The notes beneath the pieces are model-generated. The model was not told where the DNA came from. It did not search any database and was given only the letters and a program-made list of their open reading frames with translations. From Buttiauxella selenatireducens (lineage in GTDB: Bacteria > Pseudomonadota > Gammaproteobacteria > Enterobacterales > Enterobacteriaceae), in assembly GCF_031432975.1 (NCBI RefSeq), contig NZ_CP133838.1:4154001-4218000 (forward strand): 64,000 nt of DNA, in the 5' to 3' direction. Shown here one piece after another: positions 46,524 to 54,954 of this stretch (position 1 is the stretch's first letter; each line of letters begins with the position of its first letter). Made by a program: the position numbers and the translations under genes.

Positions 46524-47702
46524 ATGGAAACGACTCCAGAAGAACACGTTCAGCGCTCCAGTAAGCGCAAACGTAATTTTATTATTTTTATCCTGATTCT
46601 TGTGTTGGCGGCCGCAGGCTGTCTCGCATGGTATTTTTTGTACGCTCGCTTTTATGAGTCCACAGATGATGCCTATGTGAACGGCAACCAGGTCGCGCTA
46701 ACGCCGCAAATCAGCGGAACAGTCACTCAGGTCACCGCTGATGAAGGGGATTTTGTCGAAAAAGGTCAGCCGCTGGTGTTACTTGACCCCAGCGATACCA
46801 GGATTGCGCTTCAACAAGCAGAAGCCAGCCTTGCAAATACTGTGCGGCAAGTTCGCGGGTTATACAGCACAGCGGATAATTACCGTGCACAGGTCGCCAC
46901 CAAACAGGTCGCCCTGCAAACTGCTCAAAATGACTATGCCCGCCGCCAGAAAATATTCTCGACGGGTGCAATTGCGGCTGAAGATCTTTCACATTACCGC
47001 GATGCAGTAACCAGCGCACAAAGTGACTTGGCCGCCGCGCAACAGGCATTGCATACCAACCTGGCGATGGTGGATGACACCGTGATTGATAGCCATCCGG
47101 AAATCAAAACCGCCGTAGCAACGCTTCGACAGCGTTATCTGGATAACTCGCGGACGACCATTGTTGCGCCGGTGAGTGGCTTCGTCGCTAAACGTGCCGT
47201 GCAGCTAGGGATGCGTGTGGACCCTGGCGCAACATTGCTGGCGATTGTGCCGCTCAACGAAGTTTGGGTTGATGCCAACTTCAAAGAAAGCCAGATGAAC
47301 ACCATGCGTTTGGGGCAGAAAGTGACGCTCAACGCAGACCTCTACGGCGACGATGTTGAATACCATGGAACCATTGAAAGTCTGGGTATCGGTACCGGCA
47401 GCGCGTTTTCTTTGCTCCCTGCGCAGAATGCCAGTGGTAACTGGATAAAGATCGTTCAACGCTTGCCCGTGCGTATCACGCTCGATCCACACGATATGCA
47501 GAAGCATCCGCTGCGTATTGGTTTGTCGATGAATGCACGAGTGGATATTCGCAACGAGGATGGTCACCTGCTGCCACAGAAAACGGTTAGTTCGCCTCGC
47601 TTCACCACCGATGTCTATCAAGATTCTCTGGAAGAGGCTGACAAACTGGTGGCGAAAATCCTTCATGACAACAGCAATGCGGTAGCTTTACGCACCCATT
47701 AA
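46524..47702 (+). CDS. EmrA-like membrane fusion protein (HlyD family)
   Basis: 392 aa (E. coli EmrA 390). A short cytoplasmic start, one membrane helix at about 19-40, then the EmrA hallmark ESTDDAYVNGNQVALTPQISG opening the lipoyl domain; the central coiled-coil hairpin (about 95-195) and the second lipoyl half (TTIVAPVSGFVAKRAVQLG) follow. It would link the inner membrane pump to a TolC-type outer membrane channel. It is the second gene of the MarR-HlyD-MFS operon, 10 bp before the pump gene. It is EmrA-like, but I cannot tell whether it is an orthologue or an additional copy. Confidence 0.88.
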   Translation: METTPEEHVQRSSKRKRNFIIFILILVLAAAGCLAWYFLYARFYESTDDAYVNGNQVALTPQISGTVTQVTADEGDFVEKGQPLVLLDPSDTRIALQQAEASLANTVRQVRGLYSTADNYRAQVATKQVALQTAQNDYARRQKIFSTGAIAAEDLSHYRDAVTSAQSDLAAAQQALHTNLAMVDDTVIDSHPEIKTAVATLRQRYLDNSRTTIVAPVSGFVAKRAVQLGMRVDPGATLLAIVPLNEVWVDANFKESQMNTMRLGQKVTLNADLYGDDVEYHGTIESLGIGTGSAFSLLPAQNASGNWIKIVQRLPVRITLDPHDMQKHPLRIGLSMNARVDIRNEDGHLLPQKTVSSPRFTTDVYQDSLEEADKLVAKILHDNSNAVALRTH

Positions 47703-47712
47703 GAGAGACGTT

Positions 47713-49248
47713 ATGCAAGATAAGGCGGCGTATACGCCACCCAGTCTGCTGCTTGCGACGCTCGCGCTGTCGTTAGCAACTTTCATGCAGGTGCTGGATT
47801 CAACTATCGCAAACGTCGCATTGCCGACGATTGCCGGCAACCTTGGAGTCAGCGCAGATCAAGGCACATGGGTTATCACTTCGTTTGCGGTGTGTAACGC
47901 TATTGCATTACCGCTCACCGGTTGGTTTACCCGGCGCTTTGGGCAGTTAAAATTGTTTATCGGCTCGGTGGTGATGTTCACCCTCACCTCTTTCCTGTGC
48001 GGTTTCGCCCACAGCATGACGGAGTTGATTATCTTCCGCGCTATGCAGGGCTTTTTCGCCGGGCCTATGTTCCCGATGTGCCAGACACTGCTGCTGGTCA
48101 TTTTCCCGCCCATGAAACGCGGTATGGCGTTGGCGCTGCTTTCGATGGTGACAGTGGTTGCTCCGATAGTTGGGCCAATTACCGGCGGCTGGATCACCGA
48201 TAACTACTCCTGGCCGTGGATTTTTTATATCAACGTGCCAATCGGCATTTTCGCCTCGATTGCAGTTTGGACACAAATGCGTGGGCGCGAAGAAACGACC
48301 ACCACAGCACCCATCGACTACATCGGCATCGGTTTGCTGGTGATCGGCGTTGGGCTGCTGCAAGTGGTGCTGGATAAAGGCAACGATCTTGATTGGTTTG
48401 CCTCGCCAGAAATTATCATCATGTCTGTGATTTCTGCGATTGGCCTGATAGCGTTTGTTATTTGGGAATTGGGCGAGCGACATCCGATTGTGAATTTGCG
48501 TCTGTTTAAAGAACGCAACTTTGCGATTGGTACCACAGCATTGATGCTGGGGTATGCAGCCTTCTTCGCCATCAACATTATCCTGCCGCAATGGCTGCAA
48601 ACGCAGATGGGCTACACGGCAATCTGGGCCGGACTTGCTGCTGCACCGATGGGCTTCCTGCCACTGTTACTTACGCCGATTGTTGGTCGTTATGCCAGCA
48701 AAGTGGATTTACGAATCCTGGCGTCGATGTCGTTCCTGATTATGGGCGCATCCTGCTTGTTCCGTGCGCAGTTCAATACCAATGTTGATTTCCGCACCAT
48801 CGCGGAAGTACAGATGTTTATGGGCATTGGCGTGGCATTCTTCTTTATGCCTTTAACGACGATTGTGTTGTCGAATCTTCAGGGTGCCGAAGTGGCGGAA
48901 GGTTCAGGCTTAGCCACATTCTTCCGCGTATTGGGGGGCTCATTTGCCTCGTCACTGACCACCTGGATTTGGTCACGTCGGGAAGTTTTCCACCATGCTA
49001 ATTTGACCGAGAGCGTATCGATTTATAATCCGTCAGCAGTTGATTACCTGGATAAGATGGGTGGCGCGACGCAGCAGCATCTGGCGTTTGTCGATAAAAC
49101 CATAGAGCAGCAGGCCTACATGATGTCGACCATTGACTACTTCTGGATTTTGGGATGGGGGTTTATGGGGCTGATTGTGATTATCTGGTTCGCTCGTCCA
49201 CCGTTTATTCGCTCGGGTGCGCCTGGTGCTCCAGCGGCGGGACACTAA
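47713..49248 (+). CDS. EmrB-like drug efflux transporter (MFS, DHA2)
   Basis: 511 aa with about 14 membrane helices, the DHA2 plan; E. coli EmrB has 512. Typical segments are QVLDSTIANVALPTIAGNLG in helix 1, WFTRRFGQLKLF (motif A), and VVAPIVGPITGGWI (motif C) in helix 5. With the HlyD-type protein upstream it would export hydrophobic drugs across both membranes through an outer channel. The operon lies between sbmA and yaiW on the opposite strand and ends in a GC-rich hairpin. Confidence 0.9.
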   Translation: MQDKAAYTPPSLLLATLALSLATFMQVLDSTIANVALPTIAGNLGVSADQGTWVITSFAVCNAIALPLTGWFTRRFGQLKLFIGSVVMFTLTSFLCGFAHSMTELIIFRAMQGFFAGPMFPMCQTLLLVIFPPMKRGMALALLSMVTVVAPIVGPITGGWITDNYSWPWIFYINVPIGIFASIAVWTQMRGREETTTTAPIDYIGIGLLVIGVGLLQVVLDKGNDLDWFASPEIIIMSVISAIGLIAFVIWELGERHPIVNLRLFKERNFAIGTTALMLGYAAFFAINIILPQWLQTQMGYTAIWAGLAAAPMGFLPLLLTPIVGRYASKVDLRILASMSFLIMGASCLFRAQFNTNVDFRTIAEVQMFMGIGVAFFFMPLTTIVLSNLQGAEVAEGSGLATFFRVLGGSFASSLTTWIWSRREVFHHANLTESVSIYNPSAVDYLDKMGGATQQHLAFVDKTIEQQAYMMSTIDYFWILGWGFMGLIVIIWFARPPFIRSGAPGAPAAGH

Positions 49249-49253
49249 ATCAA

Positions 49254-49275
49254 TCTGGCGGGGAGCCCCGCCAGA
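49254..49275. terminator. Bidirectional hairpin between efflux operon and sbmA
   Basis: TCTGGCGGGG (49254-49263) pairs with CCCCGCCAGA (49266-49275), five bases after the emrB-type stop and just before the convergent sbmA stop. The following CTTTACTGTTT is T-rich on the plus strand. Confidence 0.75.
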
Positions 49276-49284
49276 CTTTACTGT

Positions 49285-50502
49285 TTAGGCTGATTCCCTT
49301 GCCGCTTCGACAGGGATATCCTGCAACGTACGCTCAAAGCTGCGAAGACGTTTGTAGATAGACATCAGCTCAACCAGCGTTGTCCATGAGCTAATCAAAT
49401 ACTGGAACGAACCGCGTACCTGGCCAAATACGTTGGTGATTTGCGTCATCAGACCTAAGGTAATGGTCCCCGCAACAATTGACGGGAAGAGCAGGAACAA
49501 ACCAAATACGTTATCCACTTGCAGGTAGAGAATACGTGCAATATTGAAATACATGTAATGGAAGTACAGGCGGAAATAGTTTCTGCGCACGCCGTCAAAC
49601 AGCTCTTTAACCGTTGGTGGGGAAGCTCGAGACGGGTCATCTTCACCATAAACCAGCTCTTTACGATAAGCCGCTTCTACACGCTGATTTTTAAATTCGA
49701 GCCCAGGCAGTTTAATCCCAACAACCGCCAGTAAGCCGGTCCCCAGTAATGACCAAATAATCGCGGCGATCACCAGTCCATAAGGAATGTGCCCGACAAT
49801 AGGCAAATCGGGAACATGTGCGGATAGAGTCACCAACACGGGTAGGAAGGCGATTAACGTCATAATGGCATTAATAAAACTGACGCCCATATCTTCAAGC
49901 GTTGAGGCAAAACGCATGGTGTCTTCTTGCACACGCTGCGCAGCACCTTCGATGTTGCGCAGCATTTGCCAGTTGTCCATATAGTATTCGTTCATTGCGG
50001 TGCGCCACCGGAATACATAATGGCTGACAAAGAAATTGTTCATCACGCCAACAATCACTGCAATCAGTGCAATGCCCAGGAATATTCCAACCTCATGATA
50101 GAACTGCTCAATGGTTACTTTATGAGGGGAGCTAAGCGCCGTCTGAATTAAATCGTAGAACGGGGCATACCACGCATTCACCGCGACCCCGACTTCCACC
50201 AGGAACCAGGTCACGAAGATGATGAGTGAAGAGCCCAGAATGGACCAGTATTGCCAACGGTGCGGGCTGTAGATAAACCAGAAAAGCGCAAACGCACCGA
50301 CGCATAAGGCATAGTAGGCATAAAACACCAGGTAGCCCAAAGACCAGAATCGGGCGGCACTGATTGGTACTTCGCCCTTCACCCCAACAAGATGTTCAAG
50401 CCAATTACCACCGCCAGCCTGCCAGAAAACAACGGCGATCATTGCCCAAAGAAAAGCCGACAGGAAAAACGCTGTCGGGCGTGGGAAAAACGATTTAAAC
50501 AT
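49285..50502 (-). CDS. sbmA: Peptide antibiotic transporter SbmA
   Basis: 405 aa (E. coli 406). An inner membrane SLiPT-type transporter that takes up microcin B17, bleomycin and proline-rich peptides using the proton gradient. The start [19 protein letters not shown] and internal segments such as [13 protein letters not shown] and [15 protein letters not shown] are characteristic. AGGAGT precedes the ATG. In E. coli it is divergent from ampH and followed by yaiW; here a hydrolase and an acyltransferase gene lie on the ampH side, and an efflux cassette on the yaiW side. Confidence 0.96.
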   Translation of the reverse strand: MFKSFFPRPTAFFLSAFLWAMIAVVFWQAGGGNWLEHLVGVKGEVPISAARFWSLGYLVFYAYYALCVGAFALFWFIYSPHRWQYWSILGSSLIIFVTWFLVEVGVAVNAWYAPFYDLIQTALSSPHKVTIEQFYHEVGIFLGIALIAVIVGVMNNFFVSHYVFRWRTAMNEYYMDNWQMLRNIEGAAQRVQEDTMRFASTLEDMGVSFINAIMTLIAFLPVLVTLSAHVPDLPIVGHIPYGLVIAAIIWSLLGTGLLAVVGIKLPGLEFKNQRVEAAYRKELVYGEDDPSRASPPTVKELFDGVRRNYFRLYFHYMYFNIARILYLQVDNVFGLFLLFPSIVAGTITLGLMTQITNVFGQVRGSFQYLISSWTTLVELMSIYKRLRSFERTLQDIPVEAARESA

Positions 50503-50597
50503 TACAACACTCCTGAAAACACACTTTTATTGTTATAACCATCCCGACTAAATAAGGCTCACTCAATGTTGTATCAAGAGATGTAAGGTTTACTGCT

Positions 50598-51119
50598 TTA
50601 CCACTGCTCCAGGATCTCCGCGGTGGGCTTAACCAACAGAGTATTTCCCGGGATCGTAAAGTTACGCCAGACATCGTTGTAATGCTCGATCAACACTTCA
50701 GCAAGCGCCGCCGGGCGATTTGCTGTTGTATGCGCGTCTGCTGCGACAGTCATGGCATAACCGCGGCTGGTTCCATTTTTAATAGTAGCGTCCACGCAGT
50801 AATCCGTTGCACAACCGCAAACCACAAATTCGTTTATCTGGTGATGATTGAGGACTTCAGCAAGTTCAGTACGGTAAAACGCATCGCACGCTGTTTTCGT
50901 CACGTAAAGCGCGTCAACGGGTTGTATTAACTCAGGTAAAAGCTCAAACGCCGCAGTTCCCTGCTCCAACCCCTGTTCCGTATGTTGGATGAAAATGACT
51001 TTATCGGCGGCGTTGATCAACTGGTTAATGCGTGTCGTGCAGATGTCCCGGTTAATACGTGGGGCTTCAAATACCCCATTTTGCATATCAATAACCATCA
51101 GTACGCGTTGGGCAGGCAT
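50598..51119 (-). CDS. Isochorismatase-family cysteine hydrolase
   Basis: 173-aa cytoplasmic hydrolase of the isochorismatase superfamily. The catalytic triad is visible: Asp11 (VIDMQNG), Lys75 (VTKTACDAF) and Cys108 in CGCATDYCVD; the cis-peptide region before the Cys is normal. Substrates in this superfamily vary (nicotinamide, ureidoacrylate, isochorismate and others) and nothing here decides between them. It sits between sbmA and the LpxP-like gene, all on the minus strand with gaps of 95 and 56 bp. It is not in this place in E. coli. Confidence 0.82.
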   Translation of the reverse strand: MPAQRVLMVIDMQNGVFEAPRINRDICTTRINQLINAADKVIFIQHTEQGLEQGTAAFELLPELIQPVDALYVTKTACDAFYRTELAEVLNHHQINEFVVCGCATDYCVDATIKNGTSRGYAMTVAADAHTTANRPAALAEVLIEHYNDVWRNFTIPGNTLLVKPTAEILEQW

Positions 51120-51175
51120 GATTAAGCTCTCACTAAACGAGGAATGCAGGAGCGTAACACATACCTGTTTTGGCT

Positions 51176-52102
51176 TTAAACCGTATAAAGTTTAGGCTCA
51201 CCCGGCGGACGGGTTTTGAATCGACGATGCAGCCATAGGTATTGCTCTGGCGCACGCATGATTTCGCGTTCGATCTTACGATTCACGTACTCAGCGGCGG
51301 CCTGTTCGTCATCCAGTGGATAATCAGTAAACTCGGGTTCAATAACGAGTTGATAACCCGAACCATCTTTCTTACGGATGAGCACAATCGTCAGAATCGC
51401 TGGTTTTGCCAGACGAGCAATCGTGTAAGTTCCGTTGGTTGTCGCAGCCTTCTGCACGGCAAAGAACGGAGCGAAAGAACTGCCTTTAGGACCATAATCC
51501 TGGTCGGGTGCGAACCAGACGGCTTCGCCTGCTTTAAGAGCCTTCACCATACCTTTCAAATTACGACGATCCAGCATGGCTTTATTGGAGCGAGAACGCC
51601 CCCGCGTTTGAACAAACTCCATCGCTTTGTTGTTGTGCGGGCGGTACATTGCCATCATCGGACGGCAAAGCCCCATCACGCGGCCACCCAATTCCAGCGA
51701 CATAAAATGAACGCCGATAGCCATCACGCCCTGACCTTTTTCACAAGCCGCAGTGATATGTTCAAGCCCACTGACTTCGAACCACTTACGTACTCGTGCA
51801 TCCGGCCAGAACCAGGCCATTCCGGTTTCAATTAAGCCCATACCGAGCGACGAAAAATTTTGTACCACGATGGCATCAACCTGCGCATCGGTATAGTGCG
51901 GGAAACACAGTTTAAGGTTCTGGCGAGCAATGGATACCCGGCGTTTGAGAAAACGCATGGATGCACGACCAATGAAGTCGCCCATTTTCAGTAGTACGGG
52001 GTAAGGCAATTGCACCCAGAGCCACAAAATACCCAGACCAAACCAAGTTAGCCAATAACGGGGGTGGAGAAGTTCAGTTTGAAAGCGCGGTTTACTAGAC
52101 AT
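51176..52102 (-). CDS. LpxP-like lipid A palmitoleoyl/lauroyl acyltransferase
   Basis: 308 aa (E. coli LpxP 306). The start LLHPRYWLTWFGLGILWLWV is nearly that of LpxP. The acyltransferase motif is His132 and Glu137 in VGVHFMSLELGG; APDQDYGPKGSSFAPFF and APEQYLWLHRRFKTRPPGE are conserved. The family adds a secondary acyl chain to Kdo2-lipid IVA at the inner membrane; LpxP in E. coli acts in the cold. The ATG at 52102 fits the family length. In E. coli lpxP lies at a different locus, so this is a relocated or extra copy. Substrate chain is inferred from similarity to LpxP rather than LpxL. Confidence 0.85.
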   Translation of the reverse strand: MSSKPRFQTELLHPRYWLTWFGLGILWLWVQLPYPVLLKMGDFIGRASMRFLKRRVSIARQNLKLCFPHYTDAQVDAIVVQNFSSLGMGLIETGMAWFWPDARVRKWFEVSGLEHITAACEKGQGVMAIGVHFMSLELGGRVMGLCRPMMAMYRPHNNKAMEFVQTRGRSRSNKAMLDRRNLKGMVKALKAGEAVWFAPDQDYGPKGSSFAPFFAVQKAATTNGTYTIARLAKPAILTIVLIRKKDGSGYQLVIEPEFTDYPLDDEQAAAEYVNRKIEREIMRAPEQYLWLHRRFKTRPPGEPKLYTV

Positions 52103-52534
52103 TATCAGCTTCTGTATGCGTAATTGGTGTGTATCGCATAAAGAAGTCACTCATTAGCGGTACAGCGTAAGCTCGAACTATGGCGCCACACGGCGGTAAT
52201 AGTTGCGGCAGGGAGATCAAAGTGACTCTGATAATACGCATTTTCTGATCAAGCCATGTATAGATGTTGTCAGTTTTTTTACGTATTTCGCTTCATTGCG
52301 TATAGATTATGAGTTACACACACATTGTCGTTTAAAAAACAAACGTTTTAAATCAAATTTCGACGATTAAGCAGTAGAGAATGTTTCATTTGCCTGCACC
52401 TGAAGAGCCTGAGAGAACACGAAGTTAAAAGTGTGATTTCTAACGGATAAATTTTAGTCGTTTCAGCTATCGAAAATCAATTTCTGGACTAATACTTATT
52501 GGGATTTCCCTACACTCTTCAGGAACCAGGCACA
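52103..52534. promoter_or_regulatory. Divergent promoter region, lpxP-like and small exported gene
   Basis: No gene is visible in these 432 bp. The region should hold the promoters of both flanking genes. A small hairpin-like sequence, CGTTTAAAAAACAAACG, occurs near 52329. I could not identify a binding site with confidence. Confidence 0.4.
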
Positions 52535-52822
52535 ATGAAAAAACTAGCATTAGCCTTACTGTCCAGCACTCTTCTATTCGCAAGCGCCGGCGCCTTTGCC
52601 GAGAATCCAGCGACCAGCACATCGGGTTTGCAAGCAGAAAAGGAGCAGCTCAATAATCCCGGTCATATTATTGATGACTGCCGTGCAGCTGGAAACGAAA
52701 ACAAAAAAGGCTGCGAATCAGGACACGAGATGCGCTCTGAGCATAAAAGTGATGATAAAATGCTCAAGCAAGGCGGCACAACTGACGACGTAACGCAAAA
52801 AGACGTACAGAAAACAAATTAA
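52535..52822 (+). CDS. Small exported hydrophilic protein
   Basis: 95 aa from the ATG at 52535: a clean signal peptide (MKKLALALLSSTLLFASAGAF, cleavage after AFA) followed by a short, highly polar, Lys/Asp/Glu-rich mature part with two Cys (DDCRAAGNENKKGCESG). The composition is like YbgS and similar small stress-related periplasmic proteins, but I cannot assign a family. AGGAA lies about 12 bases before the start. It precedes ampH on the same strand with a 171-bp gap. Likely disordered apart from a possible disulfide. Confidence 0.7.
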   Translation: MKKLALALLSSTLLFASAGAFAENPATSTSGLQAEKEQLNNPGHIIDDCRAAGNENKKGCESGHEMRSEHKSDDKMLKQGGTTDDVTQKDVQKTN

Positions 52823-52993
52823 TGCAGATTGCACCGCAGCCGTAAACTGTGGTGCATTACTAAGCGAAAATACTCTTGAAATGCCACGTTACGCTTTTTC
52901 TCATCACAATCCTCATATTCCCGTTTGCGTAGCGCCTTAGAGTAGTATAAATACGATCAATATCGCTTCACTTCGTTTAATGGGTTACCCGCG

Positions 52994-54151
52994 TTGAAAA
53001 TTCGTCTCCCGCGTCTCGCGGCGCTTGTCATTGCTGCGCTGCCAATTTTAAGTTTTGCACAAACATCTCCCGATCCTGTTTTTGCTTCGGAAATAGCAGA
53101 TCGTTATGCCAATCATATTTATTACGGCAGCGGTGCTACGGGCATGGCAATGGTGGTGATAGATGGTAACCAACGCGTGTTCCGAAGTTTTGGTGAGACT
53201 CGACCTGGCAACAACGTTCGCCCGCAACTTGATTCGGTTATCCGCATTGCATCACTGACCAAGCTCATGACCAGTGAAATGCTGGTGAAAATGTTGGATC
53301 AGGGAAAGGTTCAGCTCCATGATCCATTAAGCAAATATGCCCCTGCCGGAGCCAGAGTCCCTACTTTCAATGGCAAACCTATTACTCTGGTGAATCTGGC
53401 AACGCACACCAGTTCATTACCTCGTGAACAACCTGGCGGTGCCGCACATCGAACCGTGTTTACCTGGCCGACGCGTGACCAACGCTGGAATTGGCTCGCC
53501 AATGCGAGTTTAAAAAGCGCACCGGGTACAATTGCCTCTTATTCAAATCTCGCCTTTGATCTTCTCGCCGACGCGCTGGGGCGTGCCGCAGGCAAACCTT
53601 ATCCTCAGTTGTTCGAAGAACAAATCACCCGTCCATTGGGTATGAAGGACACGACATTTACGCCTTCACCTGACCAATGCAAGCGCCTGATGGTGGCAGA
53701 AAAAGGTGCCAGCCCTTGCGATAATACTCTTGCAGCAATTGGCAGTGGTGGCGTTTATTCGACACCTGATGACATGATGCGCTGGATGCAGCAATTCCTG
53801 AGTTCTGATTTCCATCGTCGTAACACCCAAGCCGACAGAATGCAGACGCTTATCTATCAACGTGCGCAACTCACCAAAGTTATTGGTATGGATGTACCAG
53901 GAAAAGCTGATGCCTTAGGGCTGGGTTGGGTATATATGGCACCGAAGAATGGTCGACCGGGCATCGTGCAAAAAACCGGAGGAGGTGGTGGATTCATAAC
54001 GTATATGGCGATGGTTCCGCAAAGTAATGTCGGGGTTTTTGTTGTTGTAACTCGCTCACCATTAACTCGTTTCGTGAATATGAGTGATGGGGTCAATGAT
54101 TTAGTTTCGGAATTAAGTGGGTTTACCTCTCAAGCCAGCCCTTCATCTTGA
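52994..54151 (+). CDS. ampH: DD-carboxypeptidase/DD-endopeptidase AmpH
   Basis: 385 aa, the same length as E. coli AmpH, a class C-type penicillin-binding protein that trims and recycles peptidoglycan in the periplasm. Signal peptide about 1-22; active-site SLTK with Ser87 and Lys90; YSN in ASYSNLAFDLL; KTG box in QKTGGGGGF. The start codon is TTG (52994). Orientation relative to iprA (convergent) and sbmA (divergent) follows E. coli, but three extra genes lie between ampH and sbmA. Confidence 0.95.
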   Translation: MKIRLPRLAALVIAALPILSFAQTSPDPVFASEIADRYANHIYYGSGATGMAMVVIDGNQRVFRSFGETRPGNNVRPQLDSVIRIASLTKLMTSEMLVKMLDQGKVQLHDPLSKYAPAGARVPTFNGKPITLVNLATHTSSLPREQPGGAAHRTVFTWPTRDQRWNWLANASLKSAPGTIASYSNLAFDLLADALGRAAGKPYPQLFEEQITRPLGMKDTTFTPSPDQCKRLMVAEKGASPCDNTLAAIGSGGVYSTPDDMMRWMQQFLSSDFHRRNTQADRMQTLIYQRAQLTKVIGMDVPGKADALGLGWVYMAPKNGRPGIVQKTGGGGGFITYMAMVPQSNVGVFVVVTRSPLTRFVNMSDGVNDLVSELSGFTSQASPSS

Positions 54152-54157
54152 TAATTG

Positions 54158-54184
54158 AGCAGGTCGATTTGTCGACCTGCTTTT
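54158..54184. terminator. Bidirectional terminator between ampH and iprA
   Basis: AGCAGGTCGA (54158-54167) pairs with TCGACCTGCT (54172-54181), followed by TTT on the plus strand. It lies between the two convergent stop codons. Confidence 0.8.
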
Positions 54185-54185
54185 C

Positions 54186-54806
54186 TCAATAACTGACGGG
54201 TAGACGACTTATCGAAACCAGCTTACCTTTATCCATCTCGATATAATTACCTTTACGTAGAGCAGACAATACTTCAGCAACTACTGAGCGGGATATTTTA
54301 GTTCTTTTTTGCACGAAATTAATAACCCCTGTACGCGCACGTAAATCAGAACTCCATGAATCCATGGTGAGCAAAGTGGCCCTAATCTGAGAATAAGTTG
54401 TCGTGCCAATGAAACGAGAATCACGATGCTCAAGATTACGCAGTAGGTAAGTTGCCCAGTGAAAAGCGGGTTGCCAAAGCTTGTATTTTTCAATAATTTC
54501 AAAAGCAAGATTTGCAGGAAGAGTAAAACCCTGACATTCAGTTTGAGTCGTTATTCGATATTTAATCTGAGTGGTATGAAACATATTGGCCAGGCCAATC
54601 AATGTTGGGGCTGAAACCAGTTCCATCAAAAGGTTATCCATTTCTCGATGCAGTATGATACTGCCTTCACTAAAAAACCAAACTAATGGTTGGGTATCCT
54701 CTTTAAACATGCTCAATTCATTGTCTGCTGGCAATCTAAACTCTTTACCAACGTCCACCAACCTACTACGAATAGCCTCTAGCTGGGTTAATGGTTTTAC
54801 ATACAT
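54186..54806 (-). CDS. iprA: Regulator IprA (YaiV)
   Basis: 206 aa. The second half (QIRATLLTMDSWSSDLRART, then KISRSVVAEVLSALRKGNYI and KGKLVSISRLP) closely follows E. coli YaiV/IprA. The N-terminal half has a Crp-like sensory fold without an evident nucleotide site. IprA affects hydrogen peroxide resistance in Salmonella and E. coli. AAGGAAT precedes the ATG. Convergence with ampH and nearness to the EhaC-type autotransporter match the E. coli order (yaiT-yaiV-ampH). A paralogue lies at 43081. Confidence 0.9.
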   Translation of the reverse strand: MYVKPLTQLEAIRSRLVDVGKEFRLPADNELSMFKEDTQPLVWFFSEGSIILHREMDNLLMELVSAPTLIGLANMFHTTQIKYRITTQTECQGFTLPANLAFEIIEKYKLWQPAFHWATYLLRNLEHRDSRFIGTTTYSQIRATLLTMDSWSSDLRARTGVINFVQKRTKISRSVVAEVLSALRKGNYIEMDKGKLVSISRLPVSY

Positions 54807-54954
54807 AAAAGATATTCCTTTACCCTAATGGCCCAGTAACATGCCTATCCGTGTCACGGATAGGCATCTATTATAACAATTTGATTCAAACTAGAAATAA
54901 TATTAATAGGGCATCAGCTCTCATATCCAAAGAGCCTCATTATTATATATATTA

